Position numbers and translations under genes: made by a program. The notes beneath the pieces were generated by a model. The model saw only the letters and a program-made list of their open reading frames with translations. It searched no databases and had not been told where the DNA came from. 5,298 nt of DNA, from the NCBI GenBank assembly GCA_003529325.1, contig DPVW01000474.1, forward strand, positions 3,032 through 8,329, read 5' to 3'. This document shows, one piece after another, positions 1 through 5,298 of the stretch. Source of the DNA: Candidatus Latescibacterota bacterium (GTDB lineage Bacteria > Latescibacterota > UBA2968 > UBA8231). Position 1 is the stretch's first letter, and each line of letters starts with the position of its first letter.

Positions 1-51
1 GGCGTCACCACGACCGTCGCCGGGCCCTTTGCTTCGACTGTCCGGAGATGA

Positions 52-1032
52 TCAACGGGGTGTCGCGGCGGGGGCGTAGAGGCGTTGGGAGCGGACGACG
101 GCGCCCTGAATGTCGAGGATCTGGAGATCGACGACGGCTGGTTCGGGGCGCCAGTCGATTTTGACCAGACCGAAGTTCCGCTGATGGAATACGGTGCCGA
201 CACGCAGCCTGTTCGGTTCTCCCGGAAAGCTTGTCCAGCTGTGGGTCAGGCCACTCGAAGTCACATCGTACAGGGGCTCTCCGCCCGGGCTGTCCAGTCG
301 GGAGATCTCCGCCAGGTGACGGTCGCCGCTGAGGAACAGCACGCCGCGGGCGCCACTGGTCTGAACCAGCTCCAGTAGACGTTTTCGAGCCTGCGGGAAG
401 TTGGCCCACTTCTCGTACTTGTGTTCCGCCGGCAGGACCTGAATGCTGGAGACGATGATGTTGAGTCGCGCTTCGGTCGTCGTCAGCTGCTGTTCGAGCC
501 AGAGCCACTGTCCGGCACCAAGGATGTCGCCGTTTTCGCCCGGAGGATCGCTGTGATACCGCGTGTCGAGCAGGAGAATGCGAACCTGCTGATCGTCGCT
601 CCCGTACTGATGACTGATATAGGCACCTGCCTGTGAGCGCCGGGGGGCATCGGGCGGGACATCGAGAAAGTCCAACAACAACTGTTGGCTCTCCGCCCGC
701 CGGGGATACTGCTTGCTACCACCGTTCACGCCGTAGTCGTGATCGTCGTAGATGCCGAGCACATCACACATGGAGGCGAGACTGGCATAGTCGGGCTGGG
801 CCTTCTGCGCCTCGTATTTCGAGCCCAGCAGCGCCATGTCCTCCGTGTCGCCGTAGATGATATCTCCCGTCCAGATCCAGACATCCGGCTTCTGCTGCTC
901 GATGACCTGCCACAGTGGTTGCTCGCGGTCGTGATGATTACACGAGCCAAAGGCGATCCGTTCGACGGGATCCGTCGCCAGAACAGGCAGGACCGAAGCT
1001 AACAGCAGGATGCCAGTGATCAGCGTCAACAA
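52..1032 (-). CDS. PhoD-like alkaline phosphatase / phosphodiesterase, exported
   Basis: Predicted 326-residue metallophosphatase of the PhoD family, whose known members cleave phosphate mono- or diesters outside the cytoplasm; the substrate here is unknown. Family motifs appear in order: FGSC (28-31), TGDIIYGD (55-62), YDDHD (95-99), LLLDTRY (153-159), SGDRH (235-239) and SSGLTHSW (259-266). The Asp and His residues in these motifs are the expected metal ligands. It is much shorter than Bacillus PhoD, which has an extra N-terminal domain, so this is a compact single-domain version. Residues 1-19 form a hydrophobic leader ending VLPVLA before TD, a plausible Sec signal peptide. There is no twin-arginine motif and no clear positive N-region, which is slightly odd. 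The frame stays open up to a TTG at 1101, but that start would overlap the upstream NYN gene by about 50 nt and add a Cys/Arg-rich stretch. A TTG at 1032 has a good GGAAGGA site 7 nt upstream and gives a clean leader, so I chose it; a second TTG follows at 1029. It is probably cotranscribed with the NYN gene, which ends 19 bp upstream. Confidence 0.9.
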   Translation of the reverse strand: MLTLITGILLLASVLPVLATDPVERIAFGSCNHHDREQPLWQVIEQQKPDVWIWTGDIIYGDTEDMALLGSKYEAQKAQPDYASLASMCDVLGIYDDHDYGVNGGSKQYPRRAESQQLLLDFLDVPPDAPRRSQAGAYISHQYGSDDQQVRILLLDTRYHSDPPGENGDILGAGQWLWLEQQLTTTEARLNIIVSSIQVLPAEHKYEKWANFPQARKRLLELVQTSGARGVLFLSGDRHLAEISRLDSPGGEPLYDVTSSGLTHSWTSFPGEPNRLRVGTVFHQRNFGLVKIDWRPEPAVVDLQILDIQGAVVRSQRLYAPAATPR

Positions 1033-1039
1033 AGCATCA

Positions 1040-1046
1040 TCCTTCC
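1040..1046 (-). promoter_or_regulatory. Ribosome binding site that decides the PhoD-like start
   Basis: On the minus strand GGAAGGA lies 7 nt upstream of TTG at 1032. It falls in the 19-bp gap just after the NYN stop codon. No ATG or GTG lies in frame nearby, and the site supports the internal TTG over the upstream TTG at 1101. Confidence 0.6.
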
Positions 1047-1051
1047 ATCCC

Positions 1052-1543
1052 TCACCAACTGGTCGGGATCGGCAGCAGCAGCCGGCCCTGAATGGGAACA
1101 AAACGTGTCGCTGCCCGAGCGAGAAGACCGGCGGTCAGATCCTGAGCCCCATACACTTCGACGGCGATATCGAGCTCATTGACCAGCTTGGTCACAACCG
1201 CTGCATAGTCGCCATCCCCCGAGGCGAGCACAATCGTGTCCACGCGCGGTGCATGCTCGAGCATATCGACAGTGATGCCCACATCCCAGTCGCCCTTGGT
1301 TGAGCCATCAGACCGCTGAATGAAGGGCTGTAGTTTGACCTCGAAGCCCAGACCTTTCAAGATCTGCTGAAAGCGGCGCTGCCGCTCGTCGCCCTTGTCG
1401 GTCGCATAGGCAAGTGCCTTGATCAACTGACGCCCTTCGGTGATCTGACGCAGAAACGCGCCATAGTCAAAATGGCAGTTGTGCTGTTCTTTGACGGTGT
1501 AGTAGAGGTTCTGCACGTCTGCGAATACGGCTACTCTGTCCAT
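1052..1543 (-). CDS. NYN domain (LabA/DUF88-like) predicted RNase
   Basis: 163-residue protein made almost entirely of one NYN domain, a PIN-like nuclease fold expected to cut RNA using acidic residues that bind a divalent metal. Visible motifs are FADVQNLYY at 7-15 (D9, N12), KGDWDVGITVD at 83-93 (D85, D87, D93) and LASGDGDY at 106-113 (D110, D112). The acidic set is therefore complete and the protein should be active. The segment around QPFIQRSDG (72-80) is also typical of the LabA-like proteobacterial group. The cellular target is unknown for most members. The frame is open upstream to 1747, but the conserved domain begins right at the ATG at 1543, and the extension lies antisense to the enolase-family gene, so I take 1543. 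The ribosome binding site is weak (GGGAT about 5 nt upstream). It is probably cytoplasmic and in one transcript with the PhoD-like gene. It diverges from the enolase-family gene with 27 bp between start codons. Confidence 0.92.
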   Translation of the reverse strand: MDRVAVFADVQNLYYTVKEQHNCHFDYGAFLRQITEGRQLIKALAYATDKGDERQRRFQQILKGLGFEVKLQPFIQRSDGSTKGDWDVGITVDMLEHAPRVDTIVLASGDGDYAAVVTKLVNELDIAVEVYGAQDLTAGLLARAATRFVPIQGRLLLPIPTSW

Positions 1544-1570
1544 AATGATCCCGGTAAACAGGAGCGAGAA
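1544..1570. promoter_or_regulatory. Very short divergent intergenic region
   Basis: Only 27 bp separate the start codons of the divergent NYN and enolase-family genes. It holds the AGGAG ribosome binding site of the plus-strand gene (1560-1564) and a weak one for the minus-strand gene. A CATAAT hexamer overlaps the NYN start codon (1541-1546) and is one mismatch from the TATAAT -10 consensus, correctly placed for a short leader on the plus-strand operon, but no convincing -35 lies 16-18 bp upstream. A TTGACG at 1491-1496 is too far away to pair with it. Any promoters must lie at least partly inside the opposing genes. Confidence 0.35.
1560..1564 (+). promoter_or_regulatory. Ribosome binding site of the enolase-family gene
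   Basis: AGGAG lies 6 nt upstream of ATG at 1571. It fixes the start there rather than at the in-frame start at 1472, which lies within the antisense NYN gene. Confidence 0.75.
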
Positions 1571-2647
1571 ATGAAGATCGATCGAATCGAGTGGTGGGAG
1601 GTGAATCAGTTCGTTCATCAGGAGATGGTCAACAGCCCCGAATACGCCGACACCCACGAACAATGGGATCTGGTGCCGAAATTTATCCTGCGGCTGGACA
1701 CGGACGACGGGCACTACGGCGTCGGTGAAACCTCCCGCGGAGTGCAACGCACCGACATCGAATCGGCAGGCCGGCAGCTGCTCGGTGCCGATCCGAGGCG
1801 TGTGTCACTGCGCCAGTTGCCCATCGATGGCATGCCCTGGCCGACGGCCAGGGGTTTCGAGGTCGGCCTCTTCGACCTCGTGGGTCGCGTTCGGGGCATG
1901 TCTGTGAGCGAACTGCTGGGCGGCGCCTGCCGTGACCACGTGATCAGCAGCTACTGGGCGGGGCTGCAAACCCCGGAGCACTCGCTGGCAGCAGCGACGG
2001 CGGCACGCGACGGTGGCTACAGCTGCCTCAAGTTCAAGATCATGAAGGGCATGCCGGTGATCGAACGACTGCAGCGCATGCGGGAGGTTGCCCCCGACCT
2101 GCGATTCATCGTCGACGCCATGCAGCGCTACGATGACCTGGAAGAGATGAAGGAACTGGTTCGGCAGATGGCGGATCTGAACGTCGTCTGCCTGGAAGAC
2201 CCACTGCCCAGAGACCGCCACGACTGGTATCGCCAGTTGCGCCAGGAAGGGGAGATCCCCATCGCTCAGCATCTGGGATCGACGCAAGCGGTACTTGAAG
2301 CCCTGCAGCAGGATGCGGTCGATATCTTCAACTGCAGCCCTGTGTCGCTCGTCGAATTCGTCCGCATGGTTGACCTAGCCGGTGTCGCCGGCAAGCCCTG
2401 CTGGCATGGTTCGGGCGTAGACCTCGGCCTGCTCGATCTGGCCTACATTCACGCCTGCGCCGTACCCGAAGCGGCGACGATCCCCCATGACATTCTATCG
2501 ACACCGCTGCACGTGGACGATTTCGTCATCGATATGCCCCTGCGGGAGGGTGAGCGTATTGCCGTGCCCGATGCCCCCGGCCTGGGTGGCGAACTGGACA
2601 TGGGCGCCGTCGAGCAGTTTCTCATCTCGAACGGCGAGATCAGCTAA
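1571..2647 (+). CDS. Enolase-superfamily (mandelate racemase / muconate lactonizing enzyme-like) protein
   Basis: 358 residues, the usual size for the superfamily, whose members abstract a proton alpha to a carboxylate and often racemise or dehydrate sugar acids. The N-terminal capping domain spans about 1-125 and the barrel follows. The KxK motif is at K154/K156 (KFKIMKG), the first metal ligand D182 is in FIVDAMQRY and the second, E209, is in CLEDP. The third ligand, normally Asp or Glu after a PIA-type strand, is not evident: the sequence reads IPIAQHLGS, with H234 near that place. The Asp of the mandelate-racemase Asp-His dyad is also not apparent (DIFNCSPVS, 251-259). A histidine in PCWHGSGVD (H279) could serve as the second base. 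The chemistry is therefore uncertain, and it could be a divergent racemase or dehydratase, or a non-enzymatic relative. The start at 1571 follows from the AGGAG site. It is the first gene of the plus-strand operon, cytoplasmic, with a serine hydrolase 31 bp downstream. The neighbours favour a sugar-acid substrate (inference). Confidence 0.9.
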   Translation: MKIDRIEWWEVNQFVHQEMVNSPEYADTHEQWDLVPKFILRLDTDDGHYGVGETSRGVQRTDIESAGRQLLGADPRRVSLRQLPIDGMPWPTARGFEVGLFDLVGRVRGMSVSELLGGACRDHVISSYWAGLQTPEHSLAAATAARDGGYSCLKFKIMKGMPVIERLQRMREVAPDLRFIVDAMQRYDDLEEMKELVRQMADLNVVCLEDPLPRDRHDWYRQLRQEGEIPIAQHLGSTQAVLEALQQDAVDIFNCSPVSLVEFVRMVDLAGVAGKPCWHGSGVDLGLLDLAYIHACAVPEAATIPHDILSTPLHVDDFVIDMPLREGERIAVPDAPGLGGELDMGAVEQFLISNGEIS

Positions 2648-2682
2648 TGAAAATGACGCCGGTTTTGCGAAAGGTGATATGA
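2647..2682 (+). other. 11-codon bridging reading frame between two operon genes
   Basis: A tiny frame encoding MKMTPVLRKVI starts on the last base of the enolase-family stop (TAATG) and ends in a TGA that overlaps the next gene's ATG (ATGA). It spans the 31-bp gap exactly. It could pass ribosomes from one gene to the next, or be chance. No strong ribosome binding site precedes it. Confidence 0.25.
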
Positions 2683-3725
2683 ACAAGACCTATCCAAAGA
2701 CAGAATGGGAGGTTGCAGATCCCGAGGATGCAGGCATCGATGCCGGCCGGTTGATCCAGGCGAAGGGGGTACTCGATGAGAAGCTTGGGGACGCCAGGTA
2801 TCGAGTCGCTGTGGTCCGCTCAGGGCATCTGGTAGTGGAGTGGGCACAGGGCATCGATTGCGCCGAGAAGGTCCACATTGCGTCGGCGAACAAGTCGATT
2901 CTTTCGAGCGCGCTGGGAATCGCGATCGCGGAAGGCAAGATCAAGAGCGCTGACGATCTGGCCACCGACTACTATCCCGAGTTGATGGATGTGCCAGAGG
3001 GAGCGGGACCGAAGGCTGGTCGATGGGCGTTTGCAGCGAATGCGGGAATCACGCTTCGACATCTGATCTGCAATGTGTCCGGGTATATGAAACCGGATGA
3101 GCGCCCGGGTGAGGTATTCAACTATCAGACCAACGGCATGTGCATCCTCTCACATTGCATCGAGAAGGCCTACGGGCTGTATGACGTGAACGATCCCGAA
3201 GGCTCAGCCAAGATCTCTGCTCTCTACAAGAGCAAAGTTGCTGACGTCATCGGGGCTGACTGGGAGTATACCTCCGGTTCACAGAAGATGCACGACAACG
3301 CGCGGCTCAACATCTTTGGCTGGGGGTCTGCGATCCGCACGGACTTGAGGGATCTTGCACGGCTCGGATGGCTCTGGTGCAATGGGGGCCTGTGGGAGGG
3401 TCAACAGGTGATTGCACAGTCCTGGATGTGCGAGGTGACCGCCGTCGCCCCGGACATTCTGGCGAAGAGTCCTGAACAGGTATGGAAGTACGGGCATGGG
3501 TTCTGGACGAACGCGAAGGGCAAGCTCTGGCCCGAGCTGCCGACGGACGGATTCACCGCGTGGGGAGCGGGAGGACACTACGTGATCGTCTTTCCCAGCT
3601 TCGATCTGGTGGTGGTGATGAATCCGACGCCCTATCCGGGCGCCTCCCAGCCGTACGAGACGCATACGGTAACGTGGCTGCAGCAGCAGGAAGTCCTCAG
3701 GTACATGCTCGATGCGTGTTCATGA
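2679..3725 (+). CDS. Serine hydrolase, class C beta-lactamase fold
   Basis: 348-residue protein of the beta-lactamase/penicillin-binding-protein-like serine hydrolase family, which includes esterases, peptidases and lactonases as well as true beta-lactamases. The catalytic SxxK motif is S69-A-N-K72 within HIASANKSILSSALGIAIAEGKI (66-88), the most recognisable stretch. The second motif appears as Y149-Q-T in FNYQTNG, where Tyr-x-Asn or Tyr-x-Ser is more common. The third motif (KTG in beta-lactamases) is replaced by a glycine-rich GAGGHYV (296-302), as in many esterase-like relatives. No signal peptide is visible: the N-terminus is MNKTYPKTEWEV, so a cytoplasmic enzyme is expected, not a periplasmic antibiotic-resistance enzyme. 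The frame is open upstream to 2487, but AAAGG 4 nt before ATG at 2679 and the position just after the upstream gene support this start. With sugar-active neighbours, an ester or lactone of a sugar is a reasonable substrate guess. The next gene begins 10 bp after the stop. Confidence 0.9.
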   Translation: MNKTYPKTEWEVADPEDAGIDAGRLIQAKGVLDEKLGDARYRVAVVRSGHLVVEWAQGIDCAEKVHIASANKSILSSALGIAIAEGKIKSADDLATDYYPELMDVPEGAGPKAGRWAFAANAGITLRHLICNVSGYMKPDERPGEVFNYQTNGMCILSHCIEKAYGLYDVNDPEGSAKISALYKSKVADVIGADWEYTSGSQKMHDNARLNIFGWGSAIRTDLRDLARLGWLWCNGGLWEGQQVIAQSWMCEVTAVAPDILAKSPEQVWKYGHGFWTNAKGKLWPELPTDGFTAWGAGGHYVIVFPSFDLVVVMNPTPYPGASQPYETHTVTWLQQQEVLRYMLDACS

Positions 3726-3732
3726 AAGGGAG
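3726..3732 (+). promoter_or_regulatory. Ribosome binding site that decides the propeller-protein start
   Basis: AAGGGAG lies just upstream of ATG at 3736: the AAGGG core has a 5-nt spacer. An in-frame ATG at 3712, inside the end of the serine hydrolase gene, would add eight residues but has no comparable site. Confidence 0.55.
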
Positions 3733-3735
3733 CAG

Positions 3736-4689
3736 ATGCCAATCGTGATCACCCGCAGTCCACACAATCCAATCGTACATCCCGGCTCGGACGCATCCAT
3801 CCTCGGAAACATCAACGGCCCGTCACTCATCCGGGTGCCGAGTTGGATACCGAACCCACTCGGACGCTACTACCTCTACTTTGCGCATCACCAGGGCAAG
3901 TTCATCCGCATGGCGTATGCGGACAACGTGTTGGGACCCTACACGATCTACGCGCCTGGCGTGCTGCCCATAGGCGAAACCCTGTTCGAGCGACACATCG
4001 CGTCACCCGACGTTCACCTCGACAACGACAACCGCGTCCTGGGGATGTTCTATCACGGCGCCGGTTTTACCGGCCCAAAACACGAGAACCTGGGCCAGAA
4101 CACGTGCTACGCCGGGTCATCTGACGGGCTGACATTCGGCTGCGACAGGATCTGTCTGGGCCCAGCGTACATGCGCGTCTGGAAGTGGGGTGAACTGTGG
4201 TATGGTTTCGGCGGCGGCGGGCTCCGCGACCTCTGGCGCACCGATGATTTTCGGCAGCCATTCGAGCGGGGTCCGTCTCTGGAGATAGCGGATGAGCCGT
4301 ACACGGACAGAGACCTCATGCCGGAGGACAGACAGAGTCCTGATGCGCTGCACCATCGCATGCGTCACGTGGGGCTCGACCTGAGACATCATGAACTCGA
4401 CATCTACTACAGCAGTGTGGGGGATCAGCCGGAGCGGATCAGGCGAACGTCGATTGATCTGAGATCGGATCCGACGGATTGGCGGGGATCGCCAGTGCTC
4501 GAGGTGCTGTGCCCGGAACAAGATTACGAGGGTGTTTCTCAGCCGAATGAGCCGTCAACCGGTGGCGCTGACCACGAGGCCGTGCACCAGGTTAGAGACC
4601 CCTATGTGTACAACGAAGAGGGTCGGAAGTATCTCCTCTACTCCGTTGCGGGTGAAAAGGGTCTGGGCATCGCTGAAATCACGGAGTAA
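3736..4689 (+). CDS. Five-bladed beta-propeller, GH43-like glycosidase-type protein
   Basis: 317 residues that read as five repeated beta-rich blades. Blade one has NGPSLIRVPS and GRYYLYFAHHQGKFIRMAYA (28-61), blade two HIASPDVHLD and VLGMFYHG (87-108), blade three AYMRVWKWGELWYGFGGG (145-161), blade four MRHVGLDLRHHELDIYYSS (209-227) and blade five VRDPYVYNEEGRKYLLYS (287-303). This pattern matches the GH43/GH32/GH62-type five-bladed propellers that cleave arabinose, xylose or fructose units. The match is by pattern only. Candidate acids are D92 (ASPDV) and D288 (RDPYV), but the N-terminal Asp expected in blade one of GH43 is not obvious, so activity is uncertain. There is no signal peptide (MPIVITRSPHNP), so it should be cytoplasmic. 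The start at 3736 is preferred over 3712 because of the AAGGGAG site. It sits between a serine hydrolase and an apiosidase-like hydrolase, which supports a role in glycan breakdown. It would often be annotated as hypothetical. Confidence 0.82.
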   Translation: MPIVITRSPHNPIVHPGSDASILGNINGPSLIRVPSWIPNPLGRYYLYFAHHQGKFIRMAYADNVLGPYTIYAPGVLPIGETLFERHIASPDVHLDNDNRVLGMFYHGAGFTGPKHENLGQNTCYAGSSDGLTFGCDRICLGPAYMRVWKWGELWYGFGGGGLRDLWRTDDFRQPFERGPSLEIADEPYTDRDLMPEDRQSPDALHHRMRHVGLDLRHHELDIYYSSVGDQPERIRRTSIDLRSDPTDWRGSPVLEVLCPEQDYEGVSQPNEPSTGGADHEAVHQVRDPYVYNEEGRKYLLYSVAGEKGLGIAEITE

Positions 4690-4701
4690 TCCGGGAGCGA
4701 G

Positions 4702-4710
4702 ATGATATGA
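4702..4710 (+). other. Two-codon minimal frame ATG-ATA-TGA overlapping a gene start
   Basis: ATG-ATA-TGA sits 4 nt after the GGGAG site (4693-4697), and its TGA overlaps the ATG at 4707 of the apiosidase-like gene. The site is 4 nt from this frame's ATG and 9 nt from the main ATG, so both could be used. Whether it is translated is unknown. Confidence 0.25.
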
Positions 4711-5298
4711 GTGTGATTAAGTGGGGGATCTGGGAACAGGCGTTCGTGGCAGAGGATCAGTCGCCACCCGATATGGCGCCAAAAACAGTCCCAGGCTACT
4801 GGGATGGCGGTCGGACATGGCGGGTGCGATTTCGCCCGGATGACGTGGGCAGCTGGGCGTACACGACATCCTCTGACCGTGTATGTGGACTGCAAGGAAG
4901 AACAGGGACCTTCGATTGCACGGAGCCGGACCGGCGCAGCAATGCATTGCTCGAGCACGGCCCCGTGGATCTGTCGGCATCGGGGACGCACCTGTCACAT
5001 CACGACGGCACGCCCTTCTTCTTTCTCGGGGACACCGTCTGGAACGGGGCGATGCTGTCGACGGACTCGGACTGGGACGATTATCTGGAAGATCGTCTGG
5101 CGAAGAACTTCAGCGCCGTGCAGTTCGTCACGCAGGCCCCGTGGATCGGCGCTTTCTCGAATGCCGAAGGGGAGGTCGCTGTCAGCGGCAATCCATCGAT
5201 GCCGGTGAATCCACATTTCTTTCGGCGCATCGACGCCCGTATGGATGCGATCAACGATCGTGGCTTGCTTGCGGTGCCGGTCCTGGCGTGGGCGGCGA
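4707..5298 (+). CDS. DUF5060/DUF4038 apiosidase-like (GH140-like) glycoside hydrolase, 3'-truncated by window
   Basis: Frame open from ATG at 4707 to the window edge: 197 codons with no stop, so the C-terminal part is missing. Residues about 5-70 resemble the DUF5060 beta-sandwich: WGIWEQAF, then VPGYWDGGRTWRVRFRPDDVGSW (28-50) and YTTSSD. Residues about 85 to the end resemble the start of the DUF4038 apiosidase-like barrel: GTPFFFLGDTVWN (101-113), DWDDYLEDRLAKNFSAVQFV (122-141), then a late strand GLLAVPVLAW (186-195). Proteins of this architecture include GH140, which has members that remove apiose from the pectin rhamnogalacturonan II; most relatives have no known substrate. The catalytic acids are probably beyond the edge. 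The N-terminus MSVIKWGIWE has no signal peptide, unlike many extracellular relatives, so action in the cytoplasm on an imported oligosaccharide is likely. A GGGAG site lies 9 nt upstream. The 17-bp gap from the propeller gene places it in the same operon. Confidence 0.88.
   Translation, partial: MSVIKWGIWEQAFVAEDQSPPDMAPKTVPGYWDGGRTWRVRFRPDDVGSWAYTTSSDRVCGLQGRTGTFDCTEPDRRSNALLEHGPVDLSASGTHLSHHDGTPFFFLGDTVWNGAMLSTDSDWDDYLEDRLAKNFSAVQFVTQAPWIGAFSNAEGEVAVSGNPSMPVNPHFFRRIDARMDAINDRGLLAVPVLAWAA

Noticed and set aside
1..51. Possible end of a plus-strand gene: frame 1 is open from the left edge to a TGA at 49-51, directly abutting the PhoD-like stop
   Set aside because: Only 16 codons are visible and they match nothing I recognise; a random open frame of this length is common. 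An imperfect inverted repeat here (GGCG...CGCC) is too short and mismatched to call a terminator.
5..508. Long minus-strand frame of 167 codons
   Set aside because: It overlaps the PhoD-like gene on the same strand in another frame, is rich in Arg/Pro/Ser as GC-rich shadow frames are, and shows no recognisable domain.
1491..1546. TTGACG (1491-1496) and CATAAT (1541-1546) as a sigma70 promoter
   Set aside because: The spacing between the two hexamers is about 44 bp, far from 16-18 bp, so they cannot form one promoter; each alone is weak evidence.
1472..1570. Upstream extension of the enolase-family gene to 1472
   Set aside because: It lies antisense to the NYN coding region, and the AGGAG site at 1560-1564 with the family-typical N-terminus MKIDRIEWWEV points to 1571.
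1544..1747. Upstream extension of the NYN gene to 1747
   Set aside because: The domain starts at 1543, and the 68 extra codons are antisense to the enolase-family gene and resemble nothing in the NYN family.
1805..2287. 160-codon minus-strand frame
   Set aside because: Antisense to the barrel domain of the enolase-family gene, whose motifs are clear; no domain or ribosome binding site supports it.
3279..3665. 128-codon minus-strand frame
   Set aside because: Antisense to the well-supported serine hydrolase; its composition (His/Arg/Pro-rich) is that of a shadow frame.
4804..5208. 134-codon plus-strand frame
   Set aside because: It is out of frame with the apiosidase-like gene starting at 4707, which carries the domain motifs; this frame is low-complexity Arg/Ser/Thr-rich.

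Overview
The window is GC-rich (roughly 60% by eye) and densely packed with bacterial genes, with no RNA genes, mobile elements or CRISPR arrays that I can see. The NYN-domain protein and the compact PhoD-like phosphatase on the minus strand resemble proteobacterial, particularly gammaproteobacterial, proteins. The plus-strand genes are of a carbohydrate-catabolic type found patchily in marine and soil bacteria. A gammaproteobacterium, possibly an uncultured one, is my best guess, but the sequence alone does not prove it.

Layout. Positions 52-1543 on the minus strand hold a two-gene unit. A 163-residue NYN/LabA-like predicted RNase (start 1543, stop 1052) is followed 19 bp later by a secreted PhoD-family phosphatase or phosphodiesterase. 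The phosphatase probably starts at a TTG at 1032 and ends at 52. Positions 1571-5298 on the plus strand hold four closely spaced genes in one direction. In order they are an enolase-superfamily (mandelate racemase/muconate lactonizing enzyme-like) protein at 1571-2647, a class C beta-lactamase-fold serine hydrolase at 2679-3725, a five-bladed beta-propeller GH43-like protein at 3736-4689, and a DUF5060/DUF4038 apiosidase-like (GH140-like) glycoside hydrolase that starts at 4707 and runs off the right edge. Gaps inside this run are 31, 10 and 17 bp, so it is almost certainly one operon. The two units diverge with only 27 bp between their start codons.

How the genes may work together (inference). 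The plus-strand set combines two glycoside-hydrolase-type proteins, a serine hydrolase that could act as an esterase or lactonase, and a sugar-acid-enzyme homologue. None of the four has a visible signal peptide. This suggests cytoplasmic breakdown of an imported oligosaccharide or glycoside: removal of an ester, glycosidic cleavage, then processing of a sugar acid. The substrate cannot be read from the sequence. The enolase homologue and the propeller protein both lack some residues expected of their families, which makes the pathway more interesting and less certain. The minus-strand pair looks like unrelated resident genes.
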